Below are positions 1 through 12,125 of a stretch of DNA of 64,000 nucleotides, piece by piece. The stretch lies in NCBI GenBank assembly GCA_023313575.1, contig JAJTTP010000005.1, positions 2,294,001 through 2,358,000 of the forward strand, written 5' to 3'. The position numbers and the translations under genes were made by a program. The notes below the pieces were generated by a model. That model searched no databases. It was given only the letters and a program-made list of their open reading frames with translations, and was not told the origin of the DNA. The stretch's first letter is position 1, and each line of letters starts with the position of its first letter. Origin of the DNA: Eutypella sp. D-1 (lineage: Eukaryota; Ascomycota; Sordariomycetes; Xylariales; Diatrypaceae).

Positions 1-3000
1 TACATGAAAAATGTCCCACCGCTGATGTTGACTGGCCGGGACCACCACCAGCGAGTCAACGAGCCAGTCAAGCTCACTGTCGTCTCGGCCGTATATTAGT
101 CTGGTCTGTACCAATGTAGGTTTTTTGGTAATGGGTATAGCGCGGGATGTGGGTGGCAACCCATCGGAGACGGTCATCCCTGGCACTACCTACCAGCCTG
201 CGCAACTAGGATTGCCGAACCGGCATATTGTGTACTAGTATGTTAAATGCTCAATATACGTTGTCTGTTCACTATTGCTCCCGGTGCTATTAAGTATGAT
301 CCGTAGCGTCGAAGCCAAGACCCCCCAAACTACTAGCATACGTATGTACATATCGGAGGGAGGAAGACGAAAAAAAAAGTCTTCGCGGCTGCTTTAGCAA
401 CCATGTCGGTAGGAACACCACCGTAGAGATTGTCTCGACAACTGCTAATGAGGAAGAGGTGTCCTGTATCAACAGCTATGACCAAATTGAGCCAGGGGCT
501 CGCATTCCTTTTAGTTGCCTTCCTCACGTGCCTTGTCTTCTACTGTGTGGGTGGAATATTAGCTAGTGGTTGGTAGACAGTTACTAGTTGTACACAATAC
601 TCCGCCATCCGTTCATCATTCCCTATTACCCCCCTAGAGTTAGAGTTGAAAAATGGAGTTCGCATCAACTAACGACCGAAAATCACTAGGAGTTGAATCT
701 ACCGAACACACGTGAATATACCGTTTAACTCCTTGCTCGTGCTTAATGCACAGTACTTTATACACTCTAAGTAGCTCAATCCTATGTGAAGTGTGTATAA
801 CCTGTCATGTGAGCCAGGTAATTGCGTTGCATAGTGTACTTCTGAGAATGGTCCAGTTACGAGCAATCCAACCACGAAGCACAGCCATATAGGGGCTGAC
901 AGGGTGATCAGGACTTGATAACCGAGGCTGGGCCAAATACAGCCGCGTATTTTAGACACTAGACGTGAATGTCTCAGTGGGCAAACGGCCAATGTCTCAC
1001 TCTGCAGGCGAGCTCGGAAGCGGTGCGATGTGGCAGCTGGCATCCAGGGGCTTGGCAGCAACTGGAAACTCCAGGGTGGTGTCGCTCTCCAACAAGAAAG
1101 AGCACGTGTTGCGGCGTCCGACGACGATGTATGCGAAAAGTCTCTGTGTACATGTTACATGGGCCTCTCTTTACCCATATCTGTACTCTATTCTGTATGG
1201 TTGGGCTAAGAGAAGCAAGGGAGGCGTGAGCACGATAGGAAGAAATGAGGGCAACGTGTGGTTACATATGGAGGACCCTTCCGAAAGTACTTTTCTTATT
1301 CTCTCAGGTAGTGACTGAAAGTCGTCACTTGCTAGAGGTAGTTCGCAGCGGTGGAAGCAATCAAGCAGCTCTCTTGAATCAAAACATAAGCCTCGCCCGT
1401 GGCGTTGCAAGTTGTTCAGAGGATGCTGTCCTAGACCAATGACGGCTGATGTGTGATCCGCTTTCAGCTACATATACACATAGGGGGTCGGCCCGGCTAT
1501 GCATCGATGGGCCTACACCATAGGGTATCAACATTTCCATGCCCGACCAGTAGAAGTGGATTGGATGTCATACAAATCGTGGACCGAGTAATTGGCGCGA
1601 TCGGTAGTTTTAGTTTCATTGTCTTTAGGGAATAACAACGTTTACCATAACATATTCGAGTGTCATAAAATTCCTAGTTTAGTTGATGAGTTGGTGATGA
1701 TTATTAGAGGAGCTTTGACGCCGATGTGCCAGTGGCTGGTTCAAAGGTTTCCAGGAGTAGGCGACTGGCGCAAAGCCGGGGCGCCCGAGTACGTGCATCC
1801 ACATGCAGCATAGAGTCAGCTCACGTGCCGGGCCTAAAGTAGGTATGTATATTTTCATAAAGGGAAAGCAATTCGTCTCCCAACGCACCCGTGAGGATGA
1901 CTGCGGGCTAGGTGAGTATGACATTATGAGCGCGGGGGGGATGCAGCAACGGAGCAAAAGCCACGAAATGGGTTAAGAGCCACGTCCGTGATGTGGGCTA
2001 GCCGCGGATATCCTGACGCGCCGTGAGTCGGATCTACGATGGGTCATCATCATTCTTGTGGTAGGAAACTTCAGGGAATCCCAGGTTAGCCCGCGGGGCG
2101 CGAGATGAGCGCAGAAAGTGGCAGGTGAGAAGGAGCAGGAGGGGAGGGAACACCGGACATGGGGTTGGCGTAAGCCCATAGCTATTCTGCGGAGGTCTAG
2201 GTTGTAACTAGATGGCATAGCAGTGAGAGCGAGGAAGTTGTCAACTTAACGTAGGGCAGAGAAACGCTGGGTATGTAACCGGCGGTATGTAACTAACTAC
2301 GTACGTAGTGAAGCCCCGACGTTACTGTGTACTATAATAAAAGAGGCCAAGCTCGGAATGGGTAACGGTCTGCTGGGATAAAGTGTGGTTTGGTCTGGTC
2401 CTTAATCTGATTTGGTGTCTGACGATTGCCTGGGCGAGGGCCGAATGTGACGCTGAGGCGACCGGGGGGACAGGGGGTTCCCCTGTAGGCGATGCGCTCG
2501 AAGCCGATCGCGCCAAACCTATATCTGCTAGAGGACAGCGGGTAGCCATGTGCCCGGGAGTGGAGACTGCCAGCCAGTCCACGCCATAAGGAGAAAAATA
2601 AAAGCCGCGATGCTATTATCAACAGGGTATCATGATATTAGCCTAGGGACGGGATTGATAAGTGTCGTGTGCATGCGCACATCCATGTATCCAGGTATGC
2701 ATGTACGTCAAGTTCAATGGTTCTATGTACGTGCAGTTGTCATTAGGAGGATGGAGATAAGAATTAAGCTGCGCCGAGTAGTAAATACATGGGTAACCAG
2801 CCTCGTCCAGTGTCAGGCAAATGAAAGGCGCCACTGTTGTCATGGGCGACTTGTGTTGGGTCGGTATCCTTAGCTTGGTCATAGCTACGCTACCATAGGA
2901 CTGTATGGCGGACCGTCCGCAATCGTGTTCAAGGCAAGGGAATGCGACTCGTGTTGGTGACCGTCGCTATTGGCCGGTTAGAGATGGGTGAGTGACTGAA

Positions 3001-6000
3001 TCCCGATGGCGTCTGTTAGATGTGTGTGACGACGCCACAGCCTGGTTTGAAAATTCGTCCCTTGTATGTACGATGTGCGAATTATTTCTTTAAGATACTC
3101 TCCCTTGGCTTTCACTACCTACAGACGTAATGCAGACTACAGGGTTGTCGAGTGTGACAATCCCGGGGATGATGGACTGATGGGGCCGGCCTTATGCAAG
3201 TAACCCGGCAATGGACGGTCGAAAACCATGTCTCGTCGGAAAATGAAGGCGACCGACGAGCCCAGCTGAGTGAGAGCGCCGGTTTGAGGTCGTGGGGAGA
3301 GGATCTTTCCTAACAAGTATCGCTCCTAAAGGTAGGGCCGGAGTATTTGACCACCAGACTGCGGAGCTGATCTTCTTACATGGCATGTCGTGCATAGGAC
3401 GAGAAGGTTCTCTTTCAATTACTTGGAAGCGACCACGCATATGGGTGTCGTCAATCATTAGTGACGCTCAATGAGGACGACCAATTTCACGCAGCCATAT
3501 TCAGTTGTTGATCATCAGGGAATACCCTCTGAGAGAATCCAGAAGAAAATTCCGAGATCCCTGTCAGTTCCCTGCCCAGTTACCAGCTGCTTGGTTGAGC
3601 TTGCGTGCATACCCTAGCCTGAAATCATAATAAGGGGCAGCTAAGGGAAATAACCCCCATCATATTAATCATAATGGCCCTGTACATCGTATATGATCTT
3701 GCACTCCGTGTGTAATTTCGTAAATCCATGAAATCTTCTTGACGTTATGTACATGTGTACGGGCTGCCTAATTGCCTAGCAAACAATAGAGACGATACTT
3801 CGCTGCGTCAAGTAATTGGAATGCGACTGAGCTGCAACATTAGTCCTATCAACATACGCAGTTACATTTGTGATGTTAACGAGAGTGGATTTCGAGGGAT
3901 GGGTGTTGCCATAATATACATACGATTTTCAAGTCATTTTATCGAAGCCTCAGGTCTAATTTTGGAGTCCTGTGCTGTTGAACATATATCTCTCGTAGCT
4001 TCTTCCTAATGTTCTAGTTGCAGGTTTGGGATTTGATAATATCGAGTTCTGTCTAAAAGAAGCCTTTGCCGAATTTGTCAAGGGTGGTTACACGGACCGT
4101 ACTGCGCAGGGGAAACGTACTTTATGAAGACGTCTTTGTGAATAGTAATAGCTGTGATATAGAGTCAGTTAATTAGCATGGATCGCATGGTCTTATAATG
4201 GGCCGTGGCTTAATAAAATCTCCGTTTGGCTCGCTTGTACGGAGTAGAAGGATGCATTTTACGCATGAATCTCAAGCCGCCGACTCAAGATCGCGCGTAC
4301 AACCTTGCTGTTTGGTCATCTATCCGTCTCGGGAGCTTTCTTGGGTTGTCAGACGCGGGTTGACAATCATGTATAAATTAAAAATGGGAAAACTGAAAAC
4401 CCCCCGAGTTGGCGAATAGGCGAGATTAACTCGGTCCTTATTATTCACCGTAGTATTCAACGTCCCCCCCCCCCCCCGGTTCGAAGTAGGTCAAATAGAT
4501 GTGGTACTTTCAATACGACGATTATTGAACCCACAAATAGGTTTTGTCTATGTTCGACAGACTCGAATCATATGGGTAAAACTGACTTGTGAGAAGAAAA
4601 TCCAAATCTGACTTCTAACATTTGGCTTGGAAACAATATAGAGCAACCTGGCGGGGGGGGGGGGGGGAGTCCGTATACAGATAGGTCATACCCAGCTGGG
4701 TCTTATGCCCTAGCTTTCCGAATATCACGTAACTAGGAAGTCAAGCGAAAGCGGCAAATGCTGTTCTATCTATACCAGTGAACATTTATGTCGAGTAAAT
4801 AATCTGTTTAGATACCTATGTACTCTGGGTCTTCTCGTTGGCTGCGAGGGTTCCTCTCAAGCCATTGGCACTACGCAGCCGCATATACCAGAATAGGAAG
4901 GTGGGCCATCAACCATCAAAGCTCTGGACGCCATCGTAAATATGTATTTGTTCAAGGTTAGAGAAAATAACGACATTAAGGTTGAATCCCCCTTGGATCC
5001 CGGACAATGTCGGGTTTTCTGGTTCTTCGAGAAGACAAACATCAAGTTGGAGAACCTCCTCATGAGGTGGCTTTGCGGGCTGAATCCTGGGGGGCTCTTC
5101 ATGTCAACCCCCACTCTCGTCCATGTGGTTTAGATGTACATAATTACAGGATTGGAGGAGTAAATATGTATCGGAATAGGAAGCAGAGTTCCATGTCCCT
5201 CCGTATGGGGCTCGTCTTCTTCGTACTTTTATAGGTACATATTCGGCGGCCCGGAAACCCCACCTGTGATGCATGGCATTACAACAGTGGCGCTATATCT
5301 CGCAAAAGGACGGGCTGTACGGGCGGGACGGGCACCAAGAAAAAAATCCCCGAGTCCCCGATGGGTAACTTCAAGTCCACCCAAGGTACCAGCAGACGAC
5401 GTCCCCCTTGTCAAGTCTTGCATCTACGTAACTGCAGCCTACGTACCCGATCAACTGATGTACCTAGTAATAATTCTCTGCTATATGCGTTCGAGTCTCG
5501 TCCCGTGCAAATATGGGGCCCGGCTCGGAGTAATTACTTATATAGTTCTTGGGGCACTAGATGCCCTAAGCCAAGTAAATAGTCAGCACAAGAGGATTAT
5601 GTTTGCTCTGCTGAGCAACGTAAATAGTACGAGAATGTACGTGGCTTGTCTAGCGGCTCAGCGTCACCACACCGGTGCAGAGGTAAGGAAATTTTTGAGG
5701 CTTACAGGGGAGAAAAGAGAGAGTAAAAGACGTGTTGCGCCATTGTGCGACCTTTAATCATCTGTGTATGTATGTAATCAGGACATTATATGTTAAAGGT
5801 AATACCCGGGCACGTACGTACCGTGGTGGAGATTGGTGGATTTTCGGTAATAATTCCCGCGCAGTTTCATATTGTCAAGCCTAGGTGCGGGTAGGTATCT
5901 GATCAAATGTATATACTTAGACGTGGGATGAAGTAGCATTAACAACGAATGATTAATAATTAACAGTTATATCTCATGGCGAATGCGGAAGAAATGTTGC

Positions 6001-9000
6001 CCCTATACTGCAGTGCCTGATACCTATTGCGAGGTGGTTGGTCAGCAACCATTAAGCCCCGAGGTATCGACTGATACTATCATACCGGGGCTGCCACGAT
6101 GGAGGATCATGGAGGATCCTTTTAAGGTATGAACTCGATAGCCTTTTCTCCCTCTTGGTAGATCTTTGAATCTGGTGATGTAGTAGGTGGTGCAAGATGA
6201 CCCGTCAGCCTGTGCACCCTTGTAGGTACCTTTGTAAATTCCTACATAGACGATTGAGCACATATGCCTGGCTATACGTCGGCATACCCTGCTATATGTC
6301 GGCTGTCCAATCCTACCGCGGGATGGAATATATTGTATATATTGTATATGTGTGCAGCCGGAGTCCAGGAAGGAATGCACGGCAAAGAAATCGAAGAAGA
6401 GTTCAAGAGTTATAACATGGATATACTTTTTCTCCATTTGATATACAACCGCAAGCAAATACTGAGTTATACTATTATGTAAGAGAAACGACTAGCGCAA
6501 CGAAGCCGCTGTATAATATGACGGTTTACTTGGCACCTGCCTGCCTCAATGAAATGGGCTATCATAGGTAAAATTCGAGAACTTGAGCAAGCAAAGCCGA
6601 TGGTCTAGAGCAAGAGATGTCTAGCTATGTTTGTAAAGTACGTAATGCTGAATGCCCACGTCTCTACATCGGACGCAACCCAGGCGAGTGGTATCCTACG
6701 CATGTAGGATCATGCACGTACATCTATTAGGTCTTGCGTTATTTTAACTACGATCGTCGGCCGCAGTACCCCCACTTCACCTCGAACCGGTTCTCGTGCT
6801 ACGTACAAAGTACTTGGCACATATTTGGGAATACGTAGAGACAAGTGACAGGACCGTAGTAAGCGTCTCAGATTCCGATAGAACTCTCAAAAAAGTATGT
6901 TGATACATGCCGCGTTCTTTGCATTTATCACCACCTAACTATGAGGCTAACTAATTACTAGTCAATACTGAATGGATCTCTGAATATTGATGCTGAATCG
7001 GCGCTATCAGCACCTATGCCGAATCTCAGGTGCCGCTGAGTCGGTATTTTCGAGAAGGATACGTGCGCATATGACCGCCGGCCCCCTTTCGACGCCGGTA
7101 GGTACCCATGGTTATACACAAGTAGAACGACGTTCCTCGGCATATACACAAGATTCTCGATGCCAAGAACAACCAAATTAAGCGATGCACTAGTTACGCA
7201 GTATATAAGAGGGGCCATCAATGTCCTAGAGTAGGCAGCTGGTTCACAATTAAACTGCCCTGGCGATCTCAGCCCCTTGCCTAGATAGGTTTATCCTTAC
7301 TAGGCTCGGCCAACGATGAAGTGAGGAGGGGAGTTAGCTGTCGTAGGCGAACTTTTAGCACCGTCCGAACATCTTCACATGGCAGTATCCTTGCTATGTA
7401 CGACAGCGATGTCAACGATCTAACGTCGGGAAATCAGGCCAAACCCGATGATGATCACTAATAAGCTACTAATACCCGGACCTTTGGATTAGCTGCGGGA
7501 TGCGGGCAGCGTGGAGCAACCGGATCCTTTTAGCGAGCTGGCTAGCCCCCCTGAAATATCTTTAAAAGTCGGCCGTTACCGCACATTACCCACTCATACA
7601 TTCAATAGGGAAGTGCGGTTAAATGCGTACGTAGCTTAGGTGATTTAGCTTTAGTATAGCGTCCATATAGTATACACTTTGCGACTTGGAGTGTGTTCAC
7701 TGTCAAAGTGTGCGAAGCCCCTTGCTGCATGTGCACTGAATGGGCTGGCTGGCGGTCTGCTATGTTGTTGTTGAGTGGGATATGTGCGTGCCTCCCTATC
7801 GAGTCGAGGAGATAGATTAGATATGAACTGACAGTGGCCTATAATATGTAGCATATACATATGACATGAGGTCGGCCTTGTCGCCCCGACTTAATTTGAG
7901 GCTCAACCGCGCACGGTTGGTCTTCCATAACATGTACCAGGTAGATTGCTGCAAGGCAACGCCAAGCCGCACCGGGCCTCGATCCACAGATTGGGGGATT
8001 TGTTCACAAAAAAAAACCAACCGAACTCGTAAAAATGGGTTGACACCGCTCCCCGAGAGGGATCCAAACTCCAGGTTACCTTGAATAATGAATCGAGACA
8101 GTCAGTGATTAGGCATTCAAGGTGTACAATATCCGCCGCGGACATTGCTGCTGCCCTCCATCTATAGACGGGGAAGAATACAGTACTCTGTACACAATTA
8201 CCCGTCGGGAAGAAAAAGTTACCAAGATCTCATCTGTTGTGTTACCCAGCGTATGTAGGTACATATTGACTGACCTGCCACTCCTCTACCGCCGTTAATG
8301 TAGTGGCCATAGATGAAATACCCAGGCGCACATAATCAAAGGGAGGTACTTCATGTCTAAGTCATCTTTCCCCGGTGACTACGTACTACGTAGTGACCTT
8401 GAACCTTGGAAGTCTTCGACTCACTCGATGTCGTATGTCGAATTGTAAAGTCCGATTGAGCCCCTCGAACCCCTCCTTACATAGTTGTGTCATATTATAA
8501 TCAGGGTTGCCTATATGATCTCTGATCTCTGAGACCATGCAGTAGCTTCTTAAGGTTACAGCGTTAGAGTCAGGTTTATATTGCAGGCCAATCCCTTACC
8601 TCCAAGAATAAGCGCATGGACTGCATTTTAGAACTTTCGAAAGTTACCTAGGTAATCATATTAATCATATTACCTTTCCAATTTTTAATACCTTCCCTTT
8701 GACTACATCATTATGAGGTATTATTCTCTTATTCTCTGTATGCCCATTGGCTATTGGGGCTGGTGGCCAACCTCACACAATATGCGTGTGACAAAATGAT
8801 CCTCAATCTCTCCAGTATGCACCTGTGATTCGCTGGTTTTTCTAGATCACACGTATACTTGATCCAGCTCTGACAAGGCGATAAACTAAGAAACACTTCA
8901 AGATGATTGTTGTCGCTTGGCCTGTATAAATTGCTTCTTTTCTCTTCGGCCAACTTTACAGGCTCCTGCTAGTCAGCCTTCGCAACGGTCCATCACCCAC

Positions 9001-9300
9001 TTCCATAAGAAGCAATACTTCAACTAACGCACTGTATTTTAAATGCATAATTGCCTGCTTAACCTACCAGGTAGTTACTTATAAGTAGGATTCCAGCTTA
9101 TGTACATAATAAGTATGTATCCGTAACTGCGTTGCTGGCTTGATCTTCCAAGGTTCCATCTGTAGATACAAGCATGCCCAGGGTGAAGACGGTACAAATG
9201 TACTTTACGGTACTTAGCATGACCTGTATATAATAGTAGGGCTACCCTTAAAGACACTTTTGAAACACCTAAGAGCGAGGTATAAGTACATCCACATTAG
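1..9300. other. Gene-free region, no recognisable coding sequence
   Basis: I see no gene here on either strand. The longest open frame is about 160 codons (near 5266-5757) and shows no family motif, no fungal splice architecture and no low-complexity or domain pattern typical of a real protein. Base composition looks mixed rather than strongly TA-rich, so a heavily RIP-mutated transposon is not obvious by eye. There are short TAC/GTA-rich palindromes, a C14 and a G15 tract, and no tRNA-like or 5S-like sequence that I could recognise. It could be subtelomeric or simply a long spacer; a lineage-specific noncoding RNA cannot be excluded. Confidence 0.55.
4464..4667. repeat. C14 ... G15 inverted homopolymer pair
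   Basis: A run of 14 C (4464-4477) and a run of 15 G (4653-4667) bracket a 175-bp segment. On one strand the two tracts are complementary and could in principle pair as a pure G:C stem. No gene lies inside. Long homopolymers are also error-prone, so their exact lengths may be uncertain. Confidence 0.8.
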
Positions 9301-9624
9301 CTATATGACGCTAGTCTGATGTATTGGCTACAGGTATTTTAAGGTATTATGGTCTATATCGATACTTGTAGTGACTTCGGATCAGGCTTTTGACATTCCA
9401 TTTCCTCCTTTATGGTCCACCCGGGACTCGCCATCTCGTCTCCCCTTACCCTGCTCTTAGACAAGATCCCTGGACAAAATGATGAGCAGGTTCCCCGGAA
9501 GATCAGACAATGCACGCATGCCCTGACGCCCTACACAGATAGAATCCAGAGCTTAGTATAGAACCGTTGGACCACATTATGTCGTACATAATACGCGCGC
9601 CTTCGTCTCCTGGGCAGACCCTGA

Positions 9625-9648
9625 AATCCCGGAATCCCGGAATCCCTT
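9625..9648 (+). repeat. Three tandem 8-bp units (AATCCCGG)
   Basis: Two exact copies of AATCCCGG are followed by a third copy with a changed end, in the C-rich part of the spacer. No gene overlaps it. Confidence 0.85.
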
Positions 9649-10737
9649 TCTCATCGTTTTCTTATCCTGTCATCCAACGCATCTCCGTGGTAGTTGTTCA
9701 AAGTATGTAGGATTTCCCGGAGCTACTAACTAGGATGGTCTCCTCTCGACGTCCGTTGATTCTCCTGGGCGCTCCTCGAAACCGCCTAATCATCTTCTCC
9801 GATGATCCAATGAGAGGGAGGCCCTCGAGGTTTCTGACGTGAGGCCTGTCTCATTCTTGTCTCTGTCACTATTTCGTCGTGCATTTTCTAGCCATTTCAG
9901 ATCCTAGACATGGTCGCAATGCAACGTACACGGGGAATTTAAGCGGCTATCAGGGCAAGGGGGAGACTGGTCATATTTTGGTTGCAGTGTACCTGAGTCC
10001 CTACATGATGTATGCGTCTTCCAGCCGAATATCGGCTGGACATGGTAACGTGCTAAAGCAACCTGATAGGCATGCCGATAGGCTGATGTCCTTGCCATGC
10101 CATTTTGACAGGAGTTTCAGCTGTCCACTCCCTACACGTACTCCTATCTCAACGGACGGATAGGCATACAGCTAGACAAGCCTGGGCTTTGCCATTGCAT
10201 CTTTCAGCATCCCTACTTACATAGTATACCCTACGCCGATGCTACATGGTATGCAGATACAAGTCAGCAAGCCTGTCATGTTTGGCGGGTAGATAGCATG
10301 GATAGTTCACAGCCTCCCTGTTCAGTAGCAGTGAAGCGATCTCATCCCATCTTTGTCTCTCTGCTACAGACATCACCACAGGATCTTGGAACAGTACCTC
10401 CTCCCAAAACTGGCCTTACATACTTGCCCTGTTACCTCAGATGGGCCAGGGCCCAGTTAGGTAGGAATCGAAGTACGACAGCATACCTCGCTACCTAACT
10501 AGGAACATTACACAGAAGCACAAACCCCACCGTCGGCTCTCGATACAGTCCAAGATCGTACGTACATATCCATATCAGGATGTTCTATGTATTCTACATG
10601 CCTCACCTCCGATGCTGTCCTAGTAATGAACCTAATTCTCTTCAGGTCTCATTCTTATTTATTTTATTTTAGCTTTGTTAGTCGAGCCCTTGCCATGTAC
10701 TTCCCTCCACTTCCTTTATCCATGTTGCCATGTTGAA

Positions 10738-10757
10738 CGAGCGAGCGAGCGAGCGAG
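10738..10757 (+). repeat. CGAG tetranucleotide microsatellite
   Basis: Five uninterrupted CGAG units lie in the upstream region of the transcription factor gene. Confidence 0.9.
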
Positions 10758-12125
10758 GCCCACCACAGAAATCTAATGATCCATGTAGTTATTACCGTTT
10801 TGAGTAACACTTTTTAGTGTGCCCTTATTATCACCCCCTTCATCAGTACCCCTACCTTGGCAGCGCCGGTCCTCGCATGGCTACCTTGTCCGTCACTATG
10901 GGGCTTACATGCTACAATGCGCTACGATGATACATGGGACACCCCTACCCTAGCACCTCCATGCCTTTTTACCCATGTCCATGTTCATACCCATGCCCTA
11001 CACACATCTCATGGTCTACCTAGCTGCTCCATTCATTACCCAGCGCCCATGCCAGCACAGCGTCAGTGCCAGCGATGAACCGAACCGCCTAGCCTGGCGG
11101 CCCCGGCGTCAGTGTCGTGAGTGGTACCAAGGTGCTACCTACACTGCTACCGATGTGGAATTCCCAGGACCATTATCCTTGTCAATACTTAGTTGTTCCC
11201 AATATCTAATATTAAAAGTCCGTGGTCACACGAAAAGCTTCTACAACCTCAAGGATACCTAACTACTGGCTGGTCCTGTTGCTGGCTTCTTTCTTTCATT
11301 TGAACTCGAATGATCTTTCAATTCGTGTTCGAACCGAAGCCCTACCTTATCGCCAGAGGTCTCCAATCGTTCTTTCCACGGACGGTGCACGAAGAAAAGG
11401 AAGCTTCATCCTGCCCGTATTACTCGAGGTCTCACGTCGGTTGTGTGCAGCTTCTCTGTCGTTCTGCCTAGCTTGACACCAGTACCGCCGCAAACCGTCC
11501 TACCGGATTCTTGGTTTCACTAAGGCCAGTGCCACAAACGATCGGCTTGTCCCACCGTCGATATAAGATCCCCTTGTCCTCGCAACCACCAAAACTACCC
11601 GTCACTCGGTTAGCCCCTTTCGGTCCTTACCTGGTTCATATATGACGGACGGGATCGCCTCGCGAGACTGATCGACTGCCACTGGAGATCACATCCTTCT
11701 CGTTCTTCATGCTGTAAACAGAGCCATAGCTGCATAGACAAGGCAACAGGAAGAAGGCTTTCTCTAACCAGAACCAAGATCCTCGAGCATATAAACGACA
11801 CGCGGTTTCTCAGGCCATCTCAGAGCTTGGCCAAGCCCTCGAACGGCGCGCGGACATCTCGATACCAGGCGTCTCTCCTTCGCCGTGCAGGTTAAGGTGC
11901 TGGGTCGCCAGCAAGTGAGAGAGTTGCTGGGGGCCAATAGTTCCCTCTATGTGCACTTCTCTAGCTGCCTCCATGCCAAGCCAAAACCACATACTCGATC
12001 AAACATACGTCCCTCTCGGCCAGCGCCGGGGCCAATCCGATCTGGCGCGCTTCTCCTTGGATCTGACCTGGGGTAGAGCTGATACGGAGTGCTCTGCTCA
12101 CGCACGAGCCTACCCCTCTCCGCCC

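Larger units (their letters stand above)
9301..12125. promoter_or_regulatory. Upstream region of the Zn2Cys6 regulator
   Basis: No gene is recognised. From about 9400 the + strand becomes visibly pyrimidine-rich, which is common in fungal promoters and 5' leaders, and this continues to the transcription factor start. It contains an AATCCCGG triple repeat and a CGAG repeat. Small open frames here (for example 10975-11262) have no homology that I recognise. A spliced 5' untranslated leader for the downstream gene is plausible but not demonstrated. Confidence 0.45.

Noticed and set aside
5266..5757. 163-codon + strand open frame in the gene-free region
   Set aside because: No motif, no plausible promoter or splice context, and an overlapping frame of similar quality; length is within chance for this size of region.
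11300..11350. GTTCGAACC resembling a tRNA B box
   Set aside because: No matching A box, acceptor stem or cloverleaf can be built around it.
11949..12125. Earlier in-frame ATG for the Zn2Cys6 regulator
   Set aside because: The 59 extra codons read like untranslated sequence and the ATG context is poor; kept only as an alternative start.
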